Below the pieces are notes generated by a model that was not told where the DNA came from, made no database searches, and saw nothing but the letters and a program-made list of their open reading frames with translations. DNA of 64,000 bases. Source: Cohnella herbarum. Lineage in GTDB: Bacteria; Bacillota; Bacilli; Paenibacillales; Paenibacillaceae. Below are positions 29,366 to 39,149 of this stretch, piece by piece. A program made the translations under genes and the position numbers. The stretch lies in contig NZ_CP051680.1 of assembly GCF_012849095.1 (NCBI RefSeq), forward strand, positions 6,816,001 through 6,880,000, written 5' to 3'. Every line of letters begins with the position of its first letter. Positions within the stretch are counted from its first letter, which is position 1.

Positions 29366-29486
29366 ACGAACAGAGTTAAACAATTGAAAGTTCGTATATG
29401 ATCATGACCGGAATTATAGGCAGATGAAGGATGAAGGACAATAAGAAAATTCAAGCATTATAAAGGATGAGTTGGACCTCGTCCTA

Positions 29487-29520
29487 AGGCTGTCGAGAAA
29501 ATTTCGACAGCTTTTTATTT
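29487..29520 (+). terminator. Rho-independent terminator
   Basis: Inverted repeat GCTGTCGA/TCGACAGC (29489-29496 with 29504-29511) followed by TTTTTATTTT. It serves the plus-strand SLH gene; read on the minus strand it lacks a T run. Confidence 0.82.
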
Positions 29521-29534
29521 TAATGATAGCTTCT

Positions 29535-31184
29535 TTAATCGCGAACCTTCAGCTCGCGATATTCCTGCGGGGTCATATGCGTATATTTCTTGAACATTTT
29601 GATGAAATAATTATGCTCAAGTCCCACTTCTCTCGCGATCTCATGGATCTTCAAAACGGTTTCCGTCAGCAGCGAGTTGGCCTTGTCGATTCTCTTCTCG
29701 GCAATGTATTCCGCGAGTCCGTGTCCGGTCGTTTGCTTGTACAATCTGGACAAGTACGAGGCACTGAGGTTCGCCACTTCCGAAAGCTTGGTCAAAGAAA
29801 GATCTTCGTGCAAATGCTCCTTGATGTACAGGTTCAAGCGGGTGACGATCGAATGGGATTTTTCCTCTCGTTCGTCATGCCGCTTGGCGAACAGCAGCGC
29901 GACGACGCTCTCGAAATAATGCGCCGCCGCTTCCCAATCCGGATGGTCGTCGATTCTCATCAGTCCGTCGAAGTCTTGCCGCTCTAACAGGTCTTGCGTC
30001 GCTTCCAGCCGATTCAGATAGGATAAGATCATCGTGGCTATGCTGTAATACATCTCCGTATAGTGTAAAGGATCGTGCACCGCGGATTGCAGCATCCCGC
30101 TGCATAGGGAGGCGAACTCCCGAGCGTCTCCCCCTTCCAAATAAGATTCCAGCAATGGAATAGTTCTTCTCTGGCTCGCGATGTTCGCGTTGTCTCCAAT
30201 CGAACAGGCACCTTTCGTGGCTGGACCGGATGTCTTCTCCGCGGTAGGGATGTCTATCAGCAGACTTTCTCTGCCTAGTCCGAGTCCGCGTCCGAGCAAA
30301 CGAATCAGCCGGTTGAAGACGGAAGGCAGTTCGCTCCACGAACCGAGACTGCTGTGGGTCACGAACGATACCGGAATATTGAGCACGCCGCGGCTGGCTG
30401 TTTGTACGGAATCCAGCGTTTCGTGGACGCGTTGAACGAACGCGGATCCGTTTACTTCGTCCGCGTCTTGGGGCTGGATCAGCCAAATGAACTTGGTACG
30501 ATCATACGATATGGCCGCGAACGGGCAATTCGAAAAATACTCCTGAGCAATGTTGTGAATGGCAAACGTCAACAATTCCCGGTCCGCCAAGGAGTAGTCG
30601 CCCGGCCATTCATCCACGCGGCCTACGACGATCAATGCGGGAACGGCAGTGTTCAAGGAGATGCCGAGCTCCGCGAATCGGAGCTGAATGCCTTCGTTGT
30701 GCAGACGTTCGCCGTTCAGCAGGCTCAACAAGTATTCTTTTTGCAGCAGAGGCTTGGCCAGATGCAACTCTTTCCGGGCTTCTCCCATCAGATGTTCTTT
30801 CTCCCATTCCTCCTGCAAGGCTGCGATGGCGCTGTGGAACGCCTCGAGGATTCTTTCGTCGCCCTCCGTTTTTAACACGTAATCCAAGCCCCCATGCCGC
30901 ATAGCGGTTTGCACGTAGGAAAAATCGTTATACCCGGTAAGGAAGATCGTCTTGCAGAAGGGCCATTGTTTTCGTATGAGCTGTTGCAGTTCCAGCCCGC
31001 TCATGCCGGGCATCCGAATGTCGGCGATCACGATATCGATCTTATGCGCCGATAAGAGGGTTAGCGCCTCCGAAGCCGAGTACGCTTTCAGCACAACGAG
31101 TTCCAATGAATCGAGCTCCAGAAACAAGTCGTACAATCCGTCTACGATAAACGGTTCATTGTCGATGAGCAATAATCTGTACAT
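29535..31184 (-). CDS. YesN-type response regulator with AraC output domain
   Basis: 549 residues, ATG at 31184 with GAAAGGAAG upstream. REC domain: Asp55 in IADIRMPGMSG, Lys in VLKTEGDE; here the usual LKPI is LKTE, a mild deviation. The central region (~130-430) is the long helical/YesN sensor-like segment of unknown role. The C-terminal AraC domain (~445-545) contains LSEVANLSASYLSRLYKQTTG and VGLEHNYFIKMFKKYTHMTPQEYR. It forms an operon with the kinase gene 29 bases upstream and is divergent from the DUF4832/transporter 2 genes, which it probably activates (inference). Confidence 0.93.
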   Translation of the reverse strand: MYRLLLIDNEPFIVDGLYDLFLELDSLELVVLKAYSASEALTLLSAHKIDIVIADIRMPGMSGLELQQLIRKQWPFCKTIFLTGYNDFSYVQTAMRHGGLDYVLKTEGDERILEAFHSAIAALQEEWEKEHLMGEARKELHLAKPLLQKEYLLSLLNGERLHNEGIQLRFAELGISLNTAVPALIVVGRVDEWPGDYSLADRELLTFAIHNIAQEYFSNCPFAAISYDRTKFIWLIQPQDADEVNGSAFVQRVHETLDSVQTASRGVLNIPVSFVTHSSLGSWSELPSVFNRLIRLLGRGLGLGRESLLIDIPTAEKTSGPATKGACSIGDNANIASQRRTIPLLESYLEGGDAREFASLCSGMLQSAVHDPLHYTEMYYSIATMILSYLNRLEATQDLLERQDFDGLMRIDDHPDWEAAAHYFESVVALLFAKRHDEREEKSHSIVTRLNLYIKEHLHEDLSLTKLSEVANLSASYLSRLYKQTTGHGLAEYIAEKRIDKANSLLTETVLKIHEIAREVGLEHNYFIKMFKKYTHMTPQEYRELKVRD

Positions 31185-31213
31185 ATAACGAAAACTTCCT
31201 TTCTCGGGTTACT

Positions 31214-32941
31214 TTATGGCGTTCGAGGCAGCCTGATCGTCACTTGGAACCCTCCGGATTCCCCCTCGGCAATGACAAGGCCGTACCCGGTACCGAACTG
31301 CAACTGCAAGCGTCTGTGCACGTTGATGATGCCCGTCGTCTCCAGCCCCGCGTCTTGGGCGACCAGCTTCCTCCGAAGATTTTCGATCAAATCTTGATCC
31401 GTTAATCCCCCGTTATCTTCCACTCGAACGAGCAAGCTCGTCTGTTCATCGACGAATCGTACCGTCAGTTTCGCGCCGGTTTCTTTCTCTTCCAAACCGT
31501 ACTTGTACGCATTTTCAAGGAGCGGCTGGACAATGAGGCGAGGCACCATCAAGTCCGCATACGCCGTCGGCAGCTCTCCGAACGCGACCTCGATTTGGCT
31601 GGCGAATCGCATTTTTTGGATTTCCACATAGTTCTTGGCATGCTGCACTTCTTCGGCCAAGGTGACGGTATCGCTGGAGTTACGCGTCATGAATTGGAAA
31701 TAGTCGGACAAGTATTTGGCGAATCGGATTTGATTTTCGTCACCGTTTTTCTTGGCCAGCCGATACAAAATAAATAAGCTGTTGTATAGGAAATGGGGAT
31801 TGATCTGCGACTGCAGCTGTTTGAGCTCCGCATGCTGAACGCGAAATTTTTGCTCGTATACTTCTTTGATCATCTGCTGAAGCCTTTGAACCATAACGTT
31901 GAATTGCGCGTACAAGTATTGGAATTCATCGCGGCCCCGATAGTCGAAGGCGACGTTCAAGTTGCCGTGCTCCACTTTGCGGAAGACGCGCACCAGTATT
32001 TTCAACGGCCGGTGGATGAGGCGGTACACCGAATACGATACGATCAGAATGACGATGAGAGTCAGGGCGGAAATCATCCAGAACCAGACGGTATACCGGT
32101 CCAGCGGGCCGAGCACCGTACGTTCCCGTTCATACATGATCAGCGTCGTACCTAATACTTTCGATTTCTCGAAGGCGACTAAATATTTCTGTTCGTCGGC
32201 GGTCACGGATTGAAGATCCGAGGAGATCGCACCGTCCGCTTGAATGACGGAATCGATGGCTTTCAGAATCCCTTCGGGTTCGTCGCCGCCGATTCTCCAG
32301 CCATTCTCGAAATTGACCAGCATCGTATTGCCGGCCGTATGGTTCGTAAATTGCAGCAAAGCGTTCTTCAGCGAAGGGATCGAGATTTCGATATCGACGA
32401 CAAAATCGGGCGACAGGCGATTCGACTTGATTGGGTACGGCAAGCTGATAAACAGCCGATCCCGCCAGTAGATAAAGGGCGACTCGAAGATGTTGGCGAC
32501 GACGTTGAGCGCCTCGAACTCGTCTTGTTGGATAACGCCGAAGTTGTCGTCCGAGATCGTCCTGTCAATAGAAGGAATATGAACGCTGGCCTCTTGGATA
32601 TAGTTGCTCGAATTTTTGATAACGGATAATTCCTTCTGCAAGTTGCGGATGGCTCCCCGCTGCTCGTAATGACTCATGATCTCCGTACGATTGCTTAATA
32701 GATCAAGGTCATCGTAACTGGCAAACTCGCGCATGATGTTGATCGTGCGGGTGAATTCGTTCTCCAGCGTGTTATTGTAGAAATGAACCTTCGATAACAT
32801 GGAGTTGGTGATTTCCGTCTTGACGCTGGACGAGCCATAGAGATTCATGACGAGGCTGAGCGAGAAAAGCGGCATCAGCACGATTAGGAAGGTGATGATC
32901 AGCTTCGGGTAAATTTTGATCGAATCGAAAAGCGCTTTCAT
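31214..32941 (-). CDS. YesM-type sensor histidine kinase
   Basis: 575 residues. ATG at 32941 with GGGAG at 32947-32951 is preferred over the GTG at 32953, which overlaps that site. Helix 1 (~12-35), extracellular Cache-like sensor (~36-275), helix 2 (~280-305), HAMP (~306-360), His383 in SQINPHFLYNSLF, N-box LLENAYKYG, G1 VEDNGG and a degenerate G2 (TGIINVHRRL). Paired with the response regulator downstream. The 189-base gap to the divergent gene at 33131 carries regulatory elements for both directions. Confidence 0.93.
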   Translation of the reverse strand: MKALFDSIKIYPKLIITFLIVLMPLFSLSLVMNLYGSSSVKTEITNSMLSKVHFYNNTLENEFTRTINIMREFASYDDLDLLSNRTEIMSHYEQRGAIRNLQKELSVIKNSSNYIQEASVHIPSIDRTISDDNFGVIQQDEFEALNVVANIFESPFIYWRDRLFISLPYPIKSNRLSPDFVVDIEISIPSLKNALLQFTNHTAGNTMLVNFENGWRIGGDEPEGILKAIDSVIQADGAISSDLQSVTADEQKYLVAFEKSKVLGTTLIMYERERTVLGPLDRYTVWFWMISALTLIVILIVSYSVYRLIHRPLKILVRVFRKVEHGNLNVAFDYRGRDEFQYLYAQFNVMVQRLQQMIKEVYEQKFRVQHAELKQLQSQINPHFLYNSLFILYRLAKKNGDENQIRFAKYLSDYFQFMTRNSSDTVTLAEEVQHAKNYVEIQKMRFASQIEVAFGELPTAYADLMVPRLIVQPLLENAYKYGLEEKETGAKLTVRFVDEQTSLLVRVEDNGGLTDQDLIENLRRKLVAQDAGLETTGIINVHRRLQLQFGTGYGLVIAEGESGGFQVTIRLPRTP

Positions 32942-33020
32942 TATGGCTCCCACCCAGCATCGTGTTAATATAAATGTCTTGATTCGCTAATAACGGGCTT
33001 GATTCCTGTCGATCCGGCCT

Positions 33021-33109
33021 CCACGTCAACAGAAAACGATAAACGTAAAAAGAGTTCTATATTTTGTTGCAGGTAGTGCTCATTATAATCGACATTGAAA
33101 GCGATTCCA
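33021..33109 (+). promoter_or_regulatory. Promoter/leader block A (duplicated before transporter 2)
   Basis: A 39-bp stretch (33026-33064) is identical to 36308-36346, and similarity continues through the -10: TATAAT at 33084-33089 here. The -35 is poor, which fits an activator-dependent promoter; the conserved A-rich block is a good candidate for binding of the divergently encoded AraC-type response regulator. A cre-like element follows at 33096-33109 (TGAAAGCGATTCCA, one mismatch to TGWAANCGNTNWCA), positioned to block transcription near its start. Confidence 0.65.
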
Positions 33110-33130
33110 AAACAATGGAGGTTATGGTGA

Positions 33131-36100
33131 ATGATTGCGTTTAGAATTGTCAAACGATTTGCGCTTCCTTTTTTCCTAACGGTTGCTTTGCTTGGTTCGG
33201 GCCTCGGGTTTTTGCCTAAAGCGGAGGCGTCGGCCATGGAGGATATTACGCCCGCGGAGACGGACGAAGTTCTGCATAACCCCGGCATGGGACTGGTCGT
33301 AACCGAGATCGCTTATCCGGGCTTGATGGATATGGGGACATCTTCAACCTTCGACGAAGTGGACATCGTCGCGATCGCTACGACTTGGGGATATATCGAA
33401 AGGGCGGAAGGCGTTTACGACTGGTCGTACGTAGACCAGCTCTACAACTATTGGGTGGCCAAAGGCAAGAAGATCGCTTTCAAATTGTCCGTAGAGCCTT
33501 TCTACTACGCGGACGGCCACGATGAACAGCTGCCGGAGTGGCTATTCACGGAATACGATTTGCCTTATCAATATCAGACGTTCGGCGGAGGAACTTACGC
33601 GAAGTGGGTGGATCAGAACAACCCGATATATAAGGAGAAACTGACTGCCTTTATGAACGAATTCGCTAATCGTTACAAATATGACCCGAATGTGGAATAT
33701 ATCGATCTAAGAACATACGGTTTGTGGGGAGAAGGACAGACCGGCTATGTCTACCCGACGACCGAAAGCAGAAGAGAAGCTTTTATCGGCTTGATCGACA
33801 TCTGGAACAACGCCTGGGAAGGCAGGAAAGTTCTACTGCAAAATAATATTGTGGAAGGCACGGCGTGGCCGGACGATCATACCCCATCCTACAAGGATTA
33901 CGAGGACTTCTTGTACATGTCGGCTTACGACTACACCACCTCGAAGCCGCGAATTTCTCTTCGCAGGGACGGCATCCCGGATTTTTACCGCGATTACGAG
34001 AAGCAACTGCTTGACGATATTTTCTTCAATACCGATTTGCCGCTCGGCGCAGAATATTGTTTCGCTTATGCGCACTACAAAAACAACAATAAAGTAGAAT
34101 GGGCCAACAACGAGATTATCGAAAAAATGCACTTCAACTATTTGAATTTGCCGGGATGGGAGCCCTCGCACGATGCGGACGATTATTACAACGAACAACC
34201 GGATGAAGTCCGCAGAATGTTAAAAAACATAGGATATCGCTTCGTCTTGACGAAAGCGCAATATCCGTCGGAAGTGGCGGCTGGCGAAACCTTTGCTTTC
34301 GATCATACTTGGGTGAATCGGGCGACCGGCAAATCGCCGGAGCAATATCCGCTGAAAATATACTTAGTAGACGACAGCGGCCGAACGGTTTGGTACGGGA
34401 CGGATTCGAAGTTCGATCAACGCCGCTTCTTTAAGGGCAATGACTATTCCGTTCAGTCTGCGTTCAACCTTCCTGCCAATCTGAAAGGCGGCACTTATGA
34501 TGTCAAAATCGCAATGGTAGATAGACTATCGGGAAACCCTGCTTTGGAGTTGGCCATTGAGGGGAAAGACGCCGAGAAGAGATATAAAATCGGCCGAATT
34601 ACGGTAATCCCGTCCGTGCCGTCGCTGGAGGAAGCCAAAGCATACGACGTCGGCGGGACGCCGGGAACGGCAAGCGGCGATAAGCTGGTTCTGAAATTTG
34701 ACTACGCGACCAACGGAAACGTTAATCCGGATGCCGGAAAGTTCGTATTGTCGAACGGCCATACGCTCGGCACGAATCCTTCGTTTGCATGGAGCGACGA
34801 TAATCGGGCGTTGACCATCACTTTAGGAAATGAGCCGACGGTCGAGGCCGGCGACACGATCGTTCTGACGACAGGAAACGGCATCAAGGACTCGATAGGA
34901 CGAGTCGAAGTCTTGACGGATGAGCCGATGACGATATCCGGGAGCTTTAATCCGATGTATCAACTGTCGGAGCAGTATTCCTCGGTGCAGGGGCAGAACG
35001 GCTGGCGGTACATGTATAACGACGGCAACGGGTATGTGGAAATGGAATGGGACGGGGCCAAGTGGAAAGGGCCGGACATTATCTCCTACTTGTTCATCGA
35101 ACGGTCTGCGCACATGCTTGCGGAAATGCACGATGCCGTTCCGGCCTGGGAAGCGCCGTTCGCCGGCACTGTCCGTATTCGCGGGACGGCGAAAATGGAT
35201 GATGACGGAGGAAACGCGTGCTACGGCTGCGGGGACGGAATACGCGTGAAGGTCATGAAGAACGGATCGCAAGTATGGCCGTCCGCGGAGTGGCAGTCGA
35301 TTGGGGCCACGGATCTGGTTGGCGTCGCGCATGACTTCATGATTGAAGTGCAGCAAGGAGACCGCATTTACTTCGTCATGAACCGGAATGCGAACCACTA
35401 TTTCGACGGCGCCAGCTGGGATCCTTCGATCGAATACGTGATTTCGTCCGTGCCGACGCTTGAGGAAGCAAAAGCTTACGACGTCGGCGGAACGCCGGGA
35501 ACGGTAAGCGGCGATAAGCTGGTACTGAAATTTGATTACGCGACGAACGGAAACGTGAATCCGGATGCCGGAAAGCTCGTATTGTCGAACGGCCATACGC
35601 TCGGCTCGAATCCTTCATTTGCATGGAGCGGCGACAATCGGGAGTTGACCATCACGTTAGGGAATAACCCCACGGTCGTGGCGGGAGACACGATCGCGCT
35701 GACGGCAGGAAACGGCATCAAGGATATGGCGGATCAAGTCGAAGTCTTGACGGATGAGCCGATGACGATATCGGGGAGCTTTAATCCGATATATCGATTG
35801 TCGGAGCAGTACTCCTCGGTGCAAGGGCAGAATGGGTGGCGGTACATGTACCACGACGGCAGCGGATATGTAGAGATGACATGGGACGGGACGAAGTGGA
35901 AGGGGCTGAATACGGTGTCCTTCTTGTTCATCGAACCGTCTACGCACATGATCGCGGAAACGTACGACGCGGTTCCCGCTTGGGATGCGCCGTTCAACGG
36001 AACTGTCCGTATTCGCGGAACGGCGAAGATGGATGACGACGGAGGGGACGCATGCCACGGCTGCGGGGACGGGATATGCGTGAAGATCATGAAGAACGGA

Positions 36101-36280
36101 TCGCAAGTATGGCCTTCCTCGGGGTGGCAGGCGATTCAAGCCACGGATCTGGTCGGCGTCTCGCATGATGTCACGATAGAAGTCCAGCAAGGGGACCGCG
36201 TTTACTTCGTTATGAACCGGAATGAAAACCCCTACTTCGACGGTGCCAGCTGGAACCCTGCGATTGAGTACGTGGCATAA
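33131..36280 (+). CDS. Secreted DUF4832-like glycosidase with two tandem X-Y module pairs
   Basis: 1,049 residues from ATG 33131. Signal peptide (~1-34, AEA end). A TIM barrel (~40-370) with HNPGMGLVVTE, WGYIERAEGVYDWSYVD and LRTYGLWGEGQTG, whose Glu is a candidate acid/base; a beta-domain (~375-490) of DUF4832 type. Then two tandem copies of a 278-residue unit: module X (~495-605 and ~772-885, Ig/SwmB-like, KAYDVGGTPGT, LTITLGN) and module Y (~610-770 and ~888-1049, beginning YxLSEQYSSVQGQNGW and containing CxGCGDGI and WPSxxWQ). Module Y is also found twice in the gene at 42973. Probably a secreted hydrolase whose Y modules bind glycan (inference). First gene opposite the kinase/regulator pair. 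Confidence 0.83.
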   Translation: MIAFRIVKRFALPFFLTVALLGSGLGFLPKAEASAMEDITPAETDEVLHNPGMGLVVTEIAYPGLMDMGTSSTFDEVDIVAIATTWGYIERAEGVYDWSYVDQLYNYWVAKGKKIAFKLSVEPFYYADGHDEQLPEWLFTEYDLPYQYQTFGGGTYAKWVDQNNPIYKEKLTAFMNEFANRYKYDPNVEYIDLRTYGLWGEGQTGYVYPTTESRREAFIGLIDIWNNAWEGRKVLLQNNIVEGTAWPDDHTPSYKDYEDFLYMSAYDYTTSKPRISLRRDGIPDFYRDYEKQLLDDIFFNTDLPLGAEYCFAYAHYKNNNKVEWANNEIIEKMHFNYLNLPGWEPSHDADDYYNEQPDEVRRMLKNIGYRFVLTKAQYPSEVAAGETFAFDHTWVNRATGKSPEQYPLKIYLVDDSGRTVWYGTDSKFDQRRFFKGNDYSVQSAFNLPANLKGGTYDVKIAMVDRLSGNPALELAIEGKDAEKRYKIGRITVIPSVPSLEEAKAYDVGGTPGTASGDKLVLKFDYATNGNVNPDAGKFVLSNGHTLGTNPSFAWSDDNRALTITLGNEPTVEAGDTIVLTTGNGIKDSIGRVEVLTDEPMTISGSFNPMYQLSEQYSSVQGQNGWRYMYNDGNGYVEMEWDGAKWKGPDIISYLFIERSAHMLAEMHDAVPAWEAPFAGTVRIRGTAKMDDDGGNACYGCGDGIRVKVMKNGSQVWPSAEWQSIGATDLVGVAHDFMIEVQQGDRIYFVMNRNANHYFDGASWDPSIEYVISSVPTLEEAKAYDVGGTPGTVSGDKLVLKFDYATNGNVNPDAGKLVLSNGHTLGSNPSFAWSGDNRELTITLGNNPTVVAGDTIALTAGNGIKDMADQVEVLTDEPMTISGSFNPIYRLSEQYSSVQGQNGWRYMYHDGSGYVEMTWDGTKWKGLNTVSFLFIEPSTHMIAETYDAVPAWDAPFNGTVRIRGTAKMDDDGGDACHGCGDGICVKIMKNGSQVWPSSGWQAIQATDLVGVSHDVTIEVQQGDRVYFVMNRNENPYFDGASWNPAIEYVA
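34612..36279 (+). repeat. 834-bp tandem duplication inside the gene
   Basis: 34612-35445 and 35446-36279 are direct repeats of 834 bp (278 codons) covering modules X and Y. Long stretches are nearly identical in DNA, for example around 34661 and 35495, so the duplication is fairly recent or kept alike by conversion. Confidence 0.85.
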
Positions 36281-36302
36281 CGGCCAGCCTGTCGACTTTC
36301 TT

Positions 36303-36390
36303 CCACATCAACAGAAAACGATAAACGTAAAAAGAGTTCTATATTTGTTGTAGGTTGCGCCCATTACAATAGAACTTGCAAGCGATATCA
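36303..36390 (+). promoter_or_regulatory. Promoter/leader block B before transporter 2 binding protein
   Basis: Contains the 39-bp block identical to the leader at 33026-33064 (here 36308-36346), a -10 TACAAT at 36365-36370 and a cre-like TGCAAGCGATATCA at 36377-36390 (one mismatch to the CcpA consensus). Order and spacing are the same as in block A, so both genes should answer to the same regulators. Confidence 0.65.
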
Positions 36391-36415
36391 ACAATGCTAA
36401 AAGGGGATGTATCGA

Positions 36416-38146
36416 ATGAAAGGCCACATGTTGCACAGATTGTTCCTGTTTGCTCTCGTATTGATGCTCGTAGGGTTGACGGCCTGCAGCAAGAACAATG
36501 AAAACGCCAAATCGTCCGAGACGCCGTCTTCTCCCGCATCGTCGACTGCATCGTCGTCCGCTTCGGAAGAAACGCCCGATCCGTTCGGGAAATACGATCC
36601 GCCTATCGCGTTGTCGACCGTGAAAATTTTTAACACGGCCGATAAATTCGAACCGGGAGAAACGCCGGAGAAAAACACTTGGATGGACGCAATCTTGAAG
36701 GATCTAGGCATCGATATCAAGCTCAAATGGTCCGTCATCGGCGATGAGCCCGGCGGAGCGGGGGAGCAGAAGCTGAACATCACGATCGCTTCCAACGATC
36801 TTCCGGACATTATCCCGGTCAATGCCAAGCAATTAAAGCAACTGGTAGATAACGATATGGCGGAGGATCTGACCGATGTTGTCGAGAAATACGCGTCTCC
36901 GCTGTACAAGAAATTTCTGGCGTCCAACGGCGGATTGGCTTTGAAAACGGCCACCTTCGACGGCAAAGTGCTGGCACTCCCGCAAACGACTTCCGGCATC
37001 GATGATGCGCCCATGATCTGGATCCGGAAAGATTGGCTGGATAAGCTGCAACTGTCGGAGCCGAAGACGATGGACGATATTCTGGCCATCTCCGATGCGT
37101 TCACGAATCGCGACCCGGACGGCAACAACAAGAAGGATACCTTTGGTCTTGGGGTCGGCAAGGATCTGTATAACGGAGCGTTGCACGATTTGAGCGGCTT
37201 CTTCGAAGGATATCATGCTTACAAAAACCTGTGGATCGAGGACGGGAACGGCGGGCTAGTCTACGGCGGCATTCAGCCGGAAATGAAGACCGCTCTCGCA
37301 AAGGTGCAAGAGATGTTCAAGGCGGGGCAGATCGATCCCGAATTCGGGGTGAAGGATTCCGGCAAAGTAAACGAGTCGGTCGTATCCGGCAAGATAGGGA
37401 TGTTCTACGGCGCGCATTGGAACGCCTTCTGGCCGCTGCCGGATTCCTACAAACAAGATCCGAACGCCGTCTGGAAGCCTTATCCGATCGTATCCGCGGA
37501 CGACAAGCCGGCTTCTCCGTCCATCGGCCTCGGCGCTGGCGCACCCAACTATTTCGTATTCAAAAAAGGCGCCAAACATCCGGAGGCAATCGTCAAGCTG
37601 GCGAATTATTATGCGGACAAAGAATACGGCTGGGACACGGGCGGCATCGACCTGTCGTTCCATCAGCCCGTGCCCAATCCGGACGGTTACATCCGTTGGA
37701 GGTTCGCTCCGGTGTTCGCGACGGATCCCGAGCAGAACATCAACATTTACCGCGGGGTGAAAGCGGTCGTCGAAAACAACGATCAGAACGCGCTGAAAAA
37801 CTTGCAGGTGAAAGACAACTACGACAATTACATGAAATTCGCGCAAGACGGAGATCAGGGCCATTATGCCACCGCGCTCTGGACCGGTCCGCAAAACTCG
37901 GGGTTAAGCGTCCTCGACTATTATTTGAACAACGGCCTGGGGCAGTCGGATCAATTTTACGGATCCAAGACGGACGCGATGGTCGACAAACAGTCGACGC
38001 TGGAAAAGTTGCAGTTGGAAGCGTTCACCAAGATCGTCATGGGGGCCGCTTCGATCGATTCGTTCGACCAGTTCGTCTCCGATTGGAAGAAGCTCGGCGG
38101 CGATAAGATTACGCAAGAAGTAAATGACTGGTATGCCGCTCAATAA
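36416..38146 (+). CDS. Sugar ABC transporter solute-binding lipoprotein, LplA/YtcQ type (transporter 2)
   Basis: 576 residues. ATG 36416 is 8 bases from AAGGGGA (36401-36407); the ATG at 36407 overlaps that site. Lipobox LTAC, Cys at 24, then a long Ser/Thr/Pro/Glu-rich linker (~30-60) and a large binding-protein body (SNDLPDIIPVN, VLALPQTTSG, MIWIRKDWLDKLQL, DPDGNNKKDTFGLG, GKIGMFYGAHWNAFWP). Size and motifs fit the LplA/YtcQ/YesO group, which takes complex oligosaccharides such as pectin or heteroglycan fragments. First gene of an operon through 45675. Confidence 0.9.
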   Translation: MKGHMLHRLFLFALVLMLVGLTACSKNNENAKSSETPSSPASSTASSSASEETPDPFGKYDPPIALSTVKIFNTADKFEPGETPEKNTWMDAILKDLGIDIKLKWSVIGDEPGGAGEQKLNITIASNDLPDIIPVNAKQLKQLVDNDMAEDLTDVVEKYASPLYKKFLASNGGLALKTATFDGKVLALPQTTSGIDDAPMIWIRKDWLDKLQLSEPKTMDDILAISDAFTNRDPDGNNKKDTFGLGVGKDLYNGALHDLSGFFEGYHAYKNLWIEDGNGGLVYGGIQPEMKTALAKVQEMFKAGQIDPEFGVKDSGKVNESVVSGKIGMFYGAHWNAFWPLPDSYKQDPNAVWKPYPIVSADDKPASPSIGLGAGAPNYFVFKKGAKHPEAIVKLANYYADKEYGWDTGGIDLSFHQPVPNPDGYIRWRFAPVFATDPEQNINIYRGVKAVVENNDQNALKNLQVKDNYDNYMKFAQDGDQGHYATALWTGPQNSGLSVLDYYLNNGLGQSDQFYGSKTDAMVDKQSTLEKLQLEAFTKIVMGAASIDSFDQFVSDWKKLGGDKITQEVNDWYAAQ

Positions 38147-38158
38147 TAAACGCACGAA

Positions 38159-38200
38159 GCGGGAGAGGATGCGGAAGTTCGATACTTCCGCATCTCCCGC
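38159..38200 (+). promoter_or_regulatory. Intercistronic hairpin between binding protein and permease
   Basis: Stem of two parts (GCGGGAG 38159-38165 with 38194-38200, and ATGCGGAAG with CTTCCGCAT ending at 38193), a 3-base bulge and 7-base loop, 12 bases after the binding-protein stop. No T run follows, so it fits mRNA stabilisation rather than termination. Confidence 0.75.
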
Positions 38201-38232
38201 CAAACCGACATATGAAGCTTGGAGGGAGTCAA

Positions 38233-39132
38233 ATGCTCTCGCATAGATGGAAAAGGCTCCTGCCGCTGCACTTGATGCTTTTGCCTGCTCTATCGCTGCT
38301 GTTGATATACGGTTATGGACCGATTACAGGCATCGTCATCGCGTTCCAGAAATTTATGCCCGCTAAAGGCATGTTCGGCTCGCCCTTCGTCGGATTGGAC
38401 AATTTCAAGTACGTGTGGAATTTGCCGGACACGAAGCAAGTGCTTATGAATACTGTAGTCATTGCATTTTTCAAAATCGTGCTGAATTTATTGGTGCCCA
38501 TCGTCCTTGCGCTGCTTCTGAACGAGATTCGCCTGAAGCTGTTCAAAAGAACCGTGCAGACGATCATTTACTTACCCTACTTTTTATCCTGGGTGTTGCT
38601 GGGCGGCATCTTGATCGATATTCTGTCGCCGTCTCAAGGGATCGTCAATGATATTATACGCGCTTTGGGGTTCAAGCCGGTGTTCTTCCTGGGAGATCCG
38701 GGCTGGTTCCGCTTTACTGTCGTCTTTACGGATCTGTGGAAGGAAGCGGGCTTCAACACCATTGTTTTTCTGGCTGCGGTCACGAACGCCAATCCGTCCC
38801 TGTACGAAGCCGCCGTGATCGACGGGGCGAACCGTTGGAAGCAAACGTTGAGCATTACGCTGCCGTCCATGCTGCCGGTTATTATTTTGCTCGCTACGCT
38901 CAGTCTCGGCAACGTGCTGAACGCGGGATTCGATCAAATTTTCAACTTATACAGTCCGCAGGTGTATAGCTCGGGAGACATCTTGGATACGTTCATTTAC
39001 CGGATTGGCCTGATTGATACGCAGTATGGCGTGGCTACCGCGGTCGGTTTGTTCAAATCCGTCATATCGTGCGTGTTCATTTCCGTCTCGTATATGTTGG
39101 CCTACCGGTTGGCGGGCTATCGAATATTTTAG
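38233..39132 (+). CDS. Sugar ABC transporter permease, LplB-like (transporter 2)
   Basis: 299 residues. ATG 38233 follows GGAGGGA at 38221-38227; the longer ATG at 38212 has no site. Six predicted helices from LHLMLLPALSLLLIYGYGPITG onward; EAA loop YEAAVIDGANRWKQTLSITLP. YtcP/LplB/LplC-type systems pair with large binding proteins like the one upstream. The next permease starts 17 bases after the stop. Confidence 0.93.
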   Translation: MLSHRWKRLLPLHLMLLPALSLLLIYGYGPITGIVIAFQKFMPAKGMFGSPFVGLDNFKYVWNLPDTKQVLMNTVVIAFFKIVLNLLVPIVLALLLNEIRLKLFKRTVQTIIYLPYFLSWVLLGGILIDILSPSQGIVNDIIRALGFKPVFFLGDPGWFRFTVVFTDLWKEAGFNTIVFLAAVTNANPSLYEAAVIDGANRWKQTLSITLPSMLPVIILLATLSLGNVLNAGFDQIFNLYSPQVYSSGDILDTFIYRIGLIDTQYGVATAVGLFKSVISCVFISVSYMLAYRLAGYRIF

Positions 39133-39149
39133 AGAGAAGTGTAACTGAT

